DNA of 64,000 nt from GCA-003244245 sp963822695 (lineage in GTDB: Bacteria > Actinomycetota > Actinomycetes > Mycobacteriales > Pseudonocardiaceae): the NCBI GenBank assembly GCA_963822695.1, contig CAWGJH010000001.1, positions 1-64,000 of the forward strand, given 5' to 3'. Below, one piece after another: positions 52,233 to 60,716 of this stretch (positions are counted from its first letter, which is position 1; the number at the start of each line of letters is the position of its first letter). The translations under genes and the position numbers were made by a program. The notes beneath the pieces were generated by a model, which was given only the letters and a program-made list of their open reading frames with translations, ran no database searches and was not told the origin of the DNA.

Positions 52233-52963
52233 CACAGCAGTCCAAGATTGCGTCTTACCTGTCTCGATGTAGTCGAGCGACTCGTCAACTCGCTGTTCTA
52301 GGAGCAGTGTCGGGCTGTCGTAGCAGTCGGTCAAGCTGGGCGTCAGTGAGTACCTGTGCCGTGTGACAGGTGCAGGATCGGCACCGATGTGGCGGTCGGG
52401 TAGCTCGGCGGCGAGCTACCCGACCGTGCTGTGGTGAGCTGCGTGTCGCTCATGGCTGGCTCTGATTTGGAGGGGTCGGTGTCGTGTCGAGTCGGGTGGC
52501 GGCCTGTTCGGCATAGTGGCGAGACAGTTCGATACCTATGAATCGGTGGCCTTCGAGAAGTGCTGCGGTGCCAGTGCTGCCGGAACCGCAGCACGGGTCG
52601 AGGATAACTCCGCCGTGGGGAACAATTTTAGTGAGTTTCCGCAGCAGCGGGACCGGCTTTTCAGTGATGTGGATGCGTTTGCTGTGGTGCGGAGCCGAGT
52701 GGCTATAACATGCCTGGTAAAGGAAAATTTACTGTTCGCGACAGTGGCCCCTTAGAGGCCCACGCGATGTATTCACACGAGTTCGTGAACCGTCCCATCT
52801 GGACTCGGATCGCCGGTTTATGCCAAGCGATGATGCCGCGCCATATCCACCCAGCGGCTTGAATCGCATCAGTTATCGACGGTATCTGTCTCCAGTCGGT
52901 GAACACCATGACAGTCCCGCCAGGTGTGGTGACGCGGTGACACTCGGTGAGCCAGAGTGTGGA

Positions 52964-54363
52964 CCAGTAGGTGCACGGCCGTTCCAAGATCATGATATGA
53001 GTCCGAGGATGGTGAAGGGCCGGTCCATGCGGCGTGCGGCCCATCGGGTGGCTTCGGTGATGTCGGTGCGTCCGGCCAGGCGGAGGGCGCCGATGGCGAG
53101 GTTGCGTAGTGTGGCCATGATTCTGGGTCGGATCGGGTTTTGATCTGGGATTTGTCCTCGTGGTAGAGGGTGTCGCGGATCCAGTGAAGGGACTCGATCG
53201 ACCATTGTTCCCGGACGTATGTTGCCAGGTTGGCGGGGTTTGTCTGATCGGGTTTCGGGCTGGCGACACCGAGGGCGGCGACGGCTGAGATCGGTCGGCC
53301 GTGGAGGTCGCTGACATACCGTTCGATGAGGAATACCTGGTTGACGTGCGGGAACGGCAGATCCGGTGGGGAGGGCAGGACCTGAATGGTCCGGGTGGTG
53401 AGCCGGCCGTGAGCTTTGTTGACGCTGCGGTGTGTGATGGGGACGTCCTTCCAGGGCAGGGCGTCGAGGGCGTCGAACAGGGCTCGCCGGTTTTCCTTGA
53501 CCGGGAGCACGAACTCCCCGCCGCGCTGGTGGATGTGCTGCGCGGTGGCCTTCACCGTATGCAACGCGTCGGCGGTCACGATCTTGCCATTTAGGTCGAT
53601 CTGGTCGAGCACCGTCGCCGCCATCGGCACCTCATTGGTCTTTGCGCCGACCTCGGTTTGGGCGGCGACTACCGAGTGAGCGGCGTCCGGGCCGATCAGG
53701 GCCGCGAGCAGGTGCATCTGGTTCCCCTCGGCGTCTTTGGCCCCGCGGATCGTCTTGCCATCCAGCCTCACCTGCATCAACGCTGGCGAGTTGCCGCAAC
53801 CATCGGCGCCCGGCGCCGGGGTGAACCCGGCCAGACCCGTCAGCCACCGACCGACCGCGGCATCGAAGGCCTCGGCATCGGTGTCGGTGAGCACTCGCCA
53901 GATCGTGGTCTTCGATGGCGGACCGGCAGGCAGGGCACCGGCACGGATGTACAGATCCGCCAGGACAGCAGCCGGAACATCGCTGACCCAGCCGGTGATA
54001 GCGGTATAGCCCCTCATTCCGGCGACCACCGCCGCGGCGGCGAGAGCTAGCACCACCGAGACCGGATGATCACGACCTTGACCCGGCCGGCCATCACTCA
54101 CCCCGCCCAGCAGTTCCAGCAGATCACCGCACACTTGGGCGAGCGGTACCGAGACCACCGGCCCAGCTGGCGCGGGCACAACGGTGTCAATGACAGACTG
54201 AACCACGACGAAGCTCCGGGGACACGATCGGTGAGATGATCCCTGTCCATATCCGGAGCTTCGTCGCATCACCACCCAGACACGCCGCATGTGATCAAAT
54301 CGCATCAACCGAGGGAACCCAGCTCAACCCATCATGATCTTGGAACAGCCGTGCCAGTAGGTG
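52964..54363 (-). mobile_element. ISAs1-type insertion sequence with 10-base target duplication
   Basis: The element spans 52974-54353 (1380 bases). Its inverted ends are CACGGCCGTTCCAAGATCAT and CACGGCTGTTCCAAGATCAT (one mismatch). The target duplication ccagtaggtg is at 52964-52973 and 54354-54363. Family assignment rests on the transposase inside. Confidence 0.88.
52993..54206 (-). pseudogene. ISAs1-family transposase, frameshifted near the C-terminus
   Basis: The product resembles H-repeat/ISAs1 transposases: IPDPR-like start region (VPLAQVCGDLLELLGGVSDG), LDGKTIRGAKDAEGNQ with the first catalytic Asp, ADALHTVKATAQHI with the second, and EQWSIESLHWIRDTLYHEDK with the Glu. A shift near 53140 moves the conserved tail (MATLRNLAIGALRLAGRTDI...FTILGL) into another frame; the original frame reads on into methylase sequence. 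Activity is uncertain. Confidence 0.8.
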
Positions 54364-54846
54364 AAGGAACGCTGATCCCGCTGATCACCGTCAAAGTCAG
54401 AAAGACCGTGAGCGACATAAGATAAACCGTATTTGCGGTGGGGTGACTGCCGGGTTCTATTGGCACCGTTGGCGGCCCCAGAGCAATATGGCGGGTCAGC
54501 GATGACCGCGTTCACCGACGCTGACGCCAACTGGGGTAGCACAATCAATACGTCGCCCTGGTAGATAGCAACGTTGCTGCTGCGGTAAATGGGTTCGACA
54601 CAGCCCTCACCAACGCTATGGCTCACGCTTGCCCCCTTTATTAAATTGCGGGATTGCCGCCGTACGGCTGACGTATCGGGATAGACGCGCGGGACTCGCG
54701 GCCCCTACGAGGCTGTCGTTGTCCCTGCGCGTTGCTCACAGCCGCGCTGACCTGGGCTGATGCTGACGTCTACGTCTTCTTGCTTATCGTCTCGATAAAT
54801 CAAGTGACGACGCCAAAGTCGTTGTCACTTTCAGATCGAACCCTGT

Positions 54847-55104
54847 TCAGTCGCTGGGTGTTTCTATTTCTCGGTTCTCGGTGGTTCCTCTGGGCAGTGG
54901 TACGGACGTCACGCCTAGCACTTTGAGTAGATCGGCGGTAGGGATGTTGTAGTGAGTGCCGATGCGGATGATGCGGCAGGGGAACTGGCCTGCGTGGGCG
55001 AGTTGGTATGCTTTGCTGCGTCCGATGCCCAGGGCTCGGGCTGCGGTCATGAGGTCTACGACGGTGGGCAGGGTGTAGAGCTGGTCGAAGGTCAGTGGTT
55101 GCAT
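54847..55104 (-). CDS. Excisionase-type DNA-binding protein
   Basis: The 85-residue protein has a MerR-like winged helix (TAARALGIGRSKAYQLAHAG, then FPCRIIRIGTHYNIPTADLL), the usual form of actinomycete excisionases. It would bend attachment-site DNA to assist an integrase. AAGGAAGG precedes the ATG. No integrase gene is visible in this window, so the element may not excise by itself. A fragment of a related gene abuts the tRNA. Confidence 0.82.
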   Translation of the reverse strand: MQPLTFDQLYTLPTVVDLMTAARALGIGRSKAYQLAHAGQFPCRIIRIGTHYNIPTADLLKVLGVTSVPLPRGTTENREIETPSD

Positions 55105-55131
55105 GGCTATTTCCTTCCTTGTCGGAGTGGG

Positions 55132-55935
55132 TTATGGTTCGGTGAGTTCGGTGATCAGAAACTTGGGTGCGTCAGTGTGAGTGGTGGCGCAGATTAGGTG
55201 TTCGGTTTCGGTGGTGGTTTGTTTGGTGATCACGTCGTTGATGGCTTGGGTGCGGTGAGGGTCAGGTGCGCTAAAAAGGATTCGGGGTGGTATGTCATGG
55301 GGGCCTGTACCGCCGTGGGTGAGGAAATTGAGGTAGGTGCGGCATTTGCGTTTGATTCTGGGTAGGCTCTCGGTTGCTTGATCGATTTCGAGCCACCAGC
55401 AGTCTTGATGTGTGGGTGTTGCCAGGGTCAGGTAGGCGTCCGGGTGGAGGTAGCGGCCATTTCCGGTTGGGTGCCAACATGTTGGTTCTGGATCAAATCT
55501 GGATACATGAAAGTCGTGGTTGCGGCTGGTCTCGGTCAAGGCGACATAGATTTCACTGATCGTCAGCGTGTGGCGGATGAAGGGTGCGCCGGGGGTGCGT
55601 GAGCGTCGCAGTCGCGTGCTTAGTTGCTGTCCGCGTTGGAGGGCTTGGAGGCGTCGCCCAGCGGGGGTGAGGGTGTAGATGTGTCCGGCTGATCCTGCGC
55701 GTATGCCACCGATACGACGATCCAGTGTGGACACTAAGTCCAAGTCGGTGAGCCGTTGCAGGACGCGGCGGCGGTCTCGTGCTCGGGAGTCTTGGCTGAT
55801 GGGATCAAAGTGCAGTCGTTGGAGCTGTGCTCCGGTGAGCACGCGGGTGCGTTCCAGATCGGCCAAGATCGCCTGGTCACGGTCGGAGAGTTGATCTGTC
55901 AGCATGGTCAAGTGGGCGGTGGTGATTCGGCGCAT
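55132..55935 (-). CDS. Replication-relaxation family protein
   Basis: The 267-residue protein has an N-terminal winged-helix domain (DRDQAILADLERTRVLTGAQ, LTPAGRRLQAL) and a C-terminal part (HDFHVSRFDPEP..., PHTHQDCWWLEIDQ). This is typical of actinobacterial replication-relaxation proteins found on conjugative elements, thought to help initiate plasmid-type replication. AAGGAG is 9 bases before the chosen ATG. It lies 27 bases before the excisionase gene, same strand. Confidence 0.78.
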   Translation of the reverse strand: MRRITTAHLTMLTDQLSDRDQAILADLERTRVLTGAQLQRLHFDPISQDSRARDRRRVLQRLTDLDLVSTLDRRIGGIRAGSAGHIYTLTPAGRRLQALQRGQQLSTRLRRSRTPGAPFIRHTLTISEIYVALTETSRNHDFHVSRFDPEPTCWHPTGNGRYLHPDAYLTLATPTHQDCWWLEIDQATESLPRIKRKCRTYLNFLTHGGTGPHDIPPRILFSAPDPHRTQAINDVITKQTTTETEHLICATTHTDAPKFLITELTEP

Positions 55936-56124
55936 CAAGATCATCTCCTTAGCGCCGTAAATTGCGGGGGTCGTCGGGTCCATATAGGACGCTGAGTAGC
56001 CCGGTGACCTGCGCTGATGGCGGGATATGCTCGACGCGATCGGTACAGCGATCGGTACACCATCCAAACACCAGAGATGATCATTATGGTGATCGTGTGG
56101 AGGTGGTTTGTTGTGGTGATCATG

Positions 56125-58388
56125 GGGTGGTTCCGGTGTTCAGACGGTTAGATCGTTTATCGAGAGTGGGAGTGACCAGGGTGCGTTCGGTGATCTGGTG
56201 TTCAATATCGGCACGGGGAAGGCCGTAGCGTTGGTTGCTGGTCTGCGCGAGCGCCGCAGGGTTGGTGATGGGGTCTGGTAGTGGGTAGGTGGTGCCGGTG
56301 ACCGGGGGCTAGAGTGATGCCGCCGACGCAGGGGCGTAGCGCGATCTCGTAGCGGTTCTAGGTTGGTTAGGTCCTCTCGGGTGAGGGGAGCGAAGCGGGG
56401 GGCTAGCTCGGTGGCGTCGTGGCTTTCTACTTGGAAGATCAGTTGTGATCGTGTGGTGCCGAGGACGGCAGCTTTGATCTCGGGGGAGAGTTGGCCGAGG
56501 TGTTGGTGGGCTAGGGTGAGTCCGAGTCCGAAGCCGCGTGCTTGGGCGAGCATGTCGGCAAGGTCAATCGGTAGGCGCACAACCTGTTGGAATTCATCCA
56601 GGTACATCCACACGGGGTGGCGTTGATCTTTCGGGAGTCCGGCGCGGGCGAGGGTGGCTTGCCATACGGTGGCCATGACGAGTGAGCCGATTAACGCGGC
56701 GGTTTCAGCGCCGAGTAATCCGGTTTTGAGGGGTACTAGAACGATGCGATGCTGTTGTATTGCGTTGGTGAAATCGATACCGACTGATTGGCCGAGTATC
56801 AGTCGCAATGGGGTGTAGAGGGTGAAGGCGCGGAGCTTGTTCAAGGCGGGGCTGATCACTTGGAGTTGTTGGGTGTCGGAGAGCGCCTCGTACCACGACC
56901 AGAAAGAGTCCAATGTAGGCGTTAACGGTTGGGTGATCACGAATCTGCGAAAGCCGGTGTTGGTCAACAGCTCGGCGAGTTCACAGATCGTGAAGTTCTG
57001 TCCGTCGGGTGCGTGTGTCATGGTTAGGGTGAGCAGGCTAGCTCGCAGAATGTCGGCGGTGCGTGGCCCCCACGAGCTGGCGTACAGGGAGTGCAGGACA
57101 TGGAACACAAGCCCAGCGGCTAACTCGTGCTCCTCGGGCCGTCTACTGTGGATCGGATTAAATCCGATCATGCGGTCGGTGCTGGTGGGGTCTAAGACGA
57201 TCACATCCTCATACCTGGCCCGGGGGATACGGGCTAATACGTCGGTGACCAGATCACCACCGGCATCAATGACGATCACAGGGTCTCCCTGGTGAACGTC
57301 ATAGGTGATCAAATTGGCGAGGAGGGTGGATTTGCCGACTCCGGTTGGTCCTGCGATCCAGAGATGGCGCAGTCGATCTTCACGGTCCAGACTCAGCAGC
57401 CGGTCGATGCCGGGATAGTTGGCTTGTGCCACCACCAGGCTTTGTCGTGTGGTGGGCATGATCGGTGAGGGTGGCAGGGAAGCAGCGATACCCACGGAGA
57501 CGCCGGGCAGCATCATGGGTCCGGCTGCCCAACCGAGCAGTCCGGCCACTTCGCGGGAGGTGACCGTGAGTGCCAGATCATCAGTGGAGTCGTGCGGTAG
57601 GTCAATCGTGCGGCCACCGTCATAGAAGGCAGGAGCCATCGGCGGGTGATCCGTGCGTCGGGCAGGTTGAGTCCTCGTAATGCTGCCCACACTTGACGCA
57701 GCACCGCGCGGGCACGTCGCCGACTGTGGGTAGCGACTCCGACGCGGCACACAGCACTGAGCACGGGGTCGCTCTGTCGCCAGCGCACCCCTACTACCTG
57801 GTCGGGTAGATCCGGGTTGAGGGCTGTGCGGGGGATGCGTGCGCCGACGAGCAGCCATTGCACCCGCACCACCTCACCGGAGTGCAGCGGTTGTAGTGCG
57901 GCGAGTAGATGGCGGCTGGTGTCCTCACCCCGATCAACAGCCAGGAGTTGGCGTGGTCCGCGTAGGCGTACCTCCCCGGCCTTGACCCACCTGTAGGGAC
58001 TGCGCGTCCGGAAACTGAGCAGTTCGTCTAGGCGTGCTCCCGGTAATGCTGCCTCTAGCGTGGCGGTCACCGCAGCGTGCAAACGAGTAGGCGTCACGAG
58101 CAGGCGCTCCACGCCGTGCTCGGTGGCCACGAGTTCGACACCGACTGGCCAGCGCGGCACAATGTTCCACCAACGCCGAGTACGTAACACCGCTGCGAGT
58201 TGGCCTAGCCACGAGCCGATATGGTCGACTGTGACTCCGCGTGGTAACCGTAGCCGATACGCTCTAGCCGTGTACTGCCATATCAAGGTGGAGATCAAAT
58301 ATGCCAACCCCAAGCAGATCCACGGCGCGCTGAGGACGATCCACGCCCAGTCCCAAGCATTCGATGACGAACTCCGCGATTCGTCCAA
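56125..58388 (-). pseudogene. TraG/VirD4-like conjugative coupling ATPase, frameshifted
   Basis: The N-terminal part has a membrane segment (ICLGLAYLISTLIWQYTARA) and a long soluble region. A shift near 57590 leads to the motor with Walker A GPTGVGKST near 57340, VIVIDAGGDLV, and the Walker B-like WMYLDEFQQV. Two further shifts near 56350 and 56305 break the tail, whose original ending (PVTGTTYPLP...LNTGTTP) is readable. The intact protein would have about 750 residues and pump DNA during conjugation. Three frameshifts indicate a dead gene, though sequencing errors cannot be excluded. Confidence 0.8.
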
Positions 58389-58493
58389 ATTGGATATGAC
58401 ATTGGTGTCTCATGGTCAACTCCACGAATATTTCTTGTCGCGTAAGGAAAAAGAAGGATGGGGTATACCCCGCAACCCCACCCTTTTGTAAGT

Positions 58494-58539
58494 GTCCACA
58501 GTGGACAAAGAGAAAATATTGTCCACTGTGGACTTTTTT
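58494..58539. promoter_or_regulatory. Double palindrome GTCCACnGTGGAC with T-run
   Basis: GTCCACAGTGGAC (58494-58506) and GTCCACTGTGGAC (58521-58533) are each palindromic and also complementary to one another, followed on the plus strand by TTTTTT. It may be a plus-strand terminator, or paired operators located between the traG-like gene and the upstream small genes. Confidence 0.65.
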
Positions 58540-58738
58540 ATGGGAGGGGACTGTCCACGGCGCGCAGCCAGCGTTGTCGCTCGGCTTCCACGCTGTTGAT
58601 GATGTGGTTAATTTTGTGTGCTCCTGTGATATCGACAAGCAGGTTCAACCGCAAATGCGCTCTATCGAGCAGCCAGCGTGCTTGGCCTAGCAGTAGTGTG
58701 TTGGTTTCTACCTGGTCTCGGCGTCCTGTGTAGGTCAT
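58538..58738 (-). CDS. Small hypothetical protein of the integrated element
   Basis: The 66-residue helical, charged protein (MTYTGRRDQVETNTLLLGQA...) overlaps the preceding gene's stop by 4 bases (ATGA), which is the main support that it is real. No family is recognised. Confidence 0.6.
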   Translation of the reverse strand: MTYTGRRDQVETNTLLLGQARWLLDRAHLRLNLLVDITGAHKINHIINSVEAERQRWLRAVDSPLP

Positions 58739-59025
58739 GGCCTCACCGCCTTATTGGCTGCCCGCAGTCGGGTCAGCGCGGGTGTTAGTCGATCTGTCTC
58801 AACAGTGAGCTGATCTAAGATCACCTGGCCTCGCAAGGTCGCGTTCTCGATGATCAAGTCCACATCCTGGCAAGCACGTTCGATGAAGCCCGCTGCTCGG
58901 GTTAACAATTCGATGATCTGCTCACCAATCTTGACCGCCTCAGCAATCGCTTCAGGCTCCTGCGCAACACGCCACGCAGTAGTGGTATACCAGTTATTTT
59001 TGGTCACATTCCAGTTGGTTATCAC
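58735..59025 (-). CDS. Small hypothetical helical protein of the integrated element
   Basis: The 96-residue protein has a long helical segment (EAIAEAVKIGEQIIELLTRA, then VETDRLTPALTRLRAANKAV), probably coiled coil. It is first of a coupled pair. GAGGTG precedes the ATG. No family is recognised. Confidence 0.6.
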   Translation of the reverse strand: MITNWNVTKNNWYTTTAWRVAQEPEAIAEAVKIGEQIIELLTRAAGFIERACQDVDLIIENATLRGQVILDQLTVETDRLTPALTRLRAANKAVRP

Positions 59026-59469
59026 GTCTGTTCACCTCGTTCGTTTTTAGTTGTGTGGTCAGAGATAGCGCTCTGCTCAAGTCGCTTTCGGGGGACCTAG
59101 CAAAGCTCTAGGACTCATCCTGAGCCCTGAGTGTCAAGGCGTCACCTGTGTAGTCACGTCGCAAACTGCGACAGCACGGCAGCATCCGAGAAACGAAAAA
59201 AACTAAGGTGAACAGAAATGTTCCTCTAGCACTGCGCAATCGCGCGAAAAATCACCCACCTGGCCTAACGAAAATGGAGTATCCAAGTAAGAGCAACCCG
59301 CTACGGAATGCTGCTACTCTTGAACCTCTCTACGGCCAAATGGCACACCTTTGTAGATCTCCCGTCTAACTCATTGCCTATTTTCAGGTTGACTTAACCA
59401 CCTCGCGACTAACTGTGTACGCCCGTGACTCGCGCCATATTACGAACCAGGTCAGGTGTGGTTACCGCA
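59026..59469. other. Intergenic, A/T-richer, no gene seen
   Basis: A 440-base stretch of lower GC than its surroundings with no supported frame. It presumably holds the promoter of the small-gene/traG-like transcript on the minus strand, and possibly an origin of transfer or replication, but I found no diagnostic repeats. Confidence 0.4.
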
Positions 59470-59565
59470 TCATTTCAACATCACAATGATGGTGATCAAT
59501 GCAAGTGTTCCAACGACAGCGACCGTAGCCGTATAGCGGGCGGACAAAACTAGTAGAGTGCGCAT
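59470..59565 (-). CDS. 31-residue hydrophobic peptide
   Basis: MRTLLVLSARYTATVAVVGT then LALITIIVMLK: a single membrane helix, preceded by GGGAGG 7 bases from the ATG. The strong ribosome site and clean hydrophobic profile suggest a real small membrane protein. The function is unknown. Confidence 0.5.
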   Translation of the reverse strand: MRTLLVLSARYTATVAVVGTLALITIIVMLK

Positions 59566-59705
59566 CAGAATTCCTCCCAGTTTCGATGACGAACAAATCT
59601 CGGCAACGGGTGGGTTCGCGTGGTGTGTTCTCTCTCCCTCAGTGGGCCGGAGCCTTTCGGAGGGTGCGGGCTCAAGCCTGCCGGGCAGGGTGTCGTTACA
59701 CACGA

Positions 59706-59802
59706 CCAGTTTTGGGTACCATCGTCGCCGGCTCGCTGTGGCCTGGTGACTAGGCACAACACGCCACTTGGCTCACGCAGGTACCCAAAACTGGGTACCT
59801 GC
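59706..59802. promoter_or_regulatory. Operator-like palindrome and half-site before the XRE/NB-ARC gene
   Basis: An 11-base-arm palindrome GCAGGTACCCA-AAAC-TGGGTACCTGC spans 59777-59802. A 15-base inverted copy of its centre (CCAGTTTTGGGTACC) is at 59706-59720. It lies between divergent genes and is probably bound by the regulator encoded next to it. Confidence 0.65.
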
Positions 59803-59871
59803 ATGAGGTAGCCGAAGACCTACGCGGCGCTCTACGATCACTGCTCACGCGCTGGTGGGTGGTGGGGATCG

Positions 59872-60522
59872 GTGGCACGCGGGGATCGTGGCAGCCTGAG
59901 GGAACGCCGTCAGTTGCGGGAGACCCTGCAACAGCAAGGCCGTACGCCGGAGCAGATCGCCGCCGCGATGGCCCAACAATTCGGTGACCGGCCACGCCCG
60001 GCGTGGCGTCACGCCTACGGATGGACCCAAGACGAGGTAGCGGCACGCTTTAATGAGGCGGTCGGTGACGAGCAAGCCTCTATGACCGGCAACCGCATCA
60101 GTGACTACGAACGATGGCCGCGCAAGGGGGGAATCAAACCCACTGTTCGCGCCCTGGGAATCCTAGCCACAATATATTCCACCAGAGTATTAAATCTTAT
60201 AGATTCCCATGATCGAAAAAGGCTGGACGCCGGCGAACTCCTCGCCTTTAGCACTGTGGAATCCGTGGTAGTCCCACGACAGTTGCCCGGTACGATCTCC
60301 CACTTCGTGGGTCGTGTTCGTGAGCTGGATATCCTGACTGCGCAGTTAAACCGTGCCGCAACAGTAGGTGGTGGGCCGGTGATCATCACGTCGATTGGTG
60401 GCACCGCCGGTATCGGCAAAACCACCCTGGTCATCCATTGGGCACGAACGCATATCGATCAGTTCCCCGATGGGCAACTATATGTAAACCTACGAGGGTT
60501 TGACCCAATGGCGTTAAGTTAA
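59872..60522 (+). pseudogene. XRE/NB-ARC regulator truncated by the IS4-type element
   Basis: The 216 residues hold a helix-turn-helix (GWTQDEVAARFNEAVG...RISDYERWP) and the start of an NB-ARC domain (FVGRVRELDILTAQLNR, Walker A GGTAGIGKTTL, GQLYVNLRGFDP). This is the layout of large AfsR-like or TPR regulators of 700 or more residues. The frame stops just where the IS4-type element begins, so the C-terminal two thirds are missing. Confidence 0.8.
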
Positions 60523-60548
60523 GCTTACATGGGTGTAAGATCGACTGT

Positions 60549-60716
60549 GTGGCGCGTCGTGGGCAGCAGGTGGTGGCTGGGGACCGTTTGCCGGACCGGA
60601 TCGGGATCGGGGTGCTGGCGAAGGTGTTCACCCCGGAGCTGGTGGATCGGGTGATCGATGAGGTAGGGGTACGTGAGCAGCGCAAACGCACGTTGCCGGC
60701 CCGGGTGGTGGTGTAT
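60549..60716 (+). CDS. IS4-type transposase, 5' exon
   Basis: Fifty-six codons from GTG: GDRLPDRIGIGVLAKVFTPE then LVDRVIDEVGVREQRKRTLP and ARVVVY, the N-terminal domain of actinobacterial IS4-type transposases. The exon ends on a codon boundary (TAT) immediately before the intron 5' end GTGCGCC. Splicing to the 3' exon yields RVVVY-YLLAMVLFF in frame. Confidence 0.85.

Larger units (their letters stand above)
52450..54626 (-). pseudogene. DNA methyltransferase interrupted by an ISAs1-type element
   Basis: The N-terminal half (54354-54626) has VNAVIADPPYCSG, the DPPY catalytic motif. The C-terminal half (52450-52973) has FTDWRQIPSITDAIQAAG and DPCCGSGSTGTAALLEGHRF, the SAM-binding motif of site-specific DNA methylases with permuted order. 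Removing the insertion restores FTYWSTLWLTECHRV across the junction. A separate one-base insertion near 52712 (ATG-T-TATAGC) adds a stop, so the gene would be broken even without the IS. It is likely cargo of the integrated element. Confidence 0.85.
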
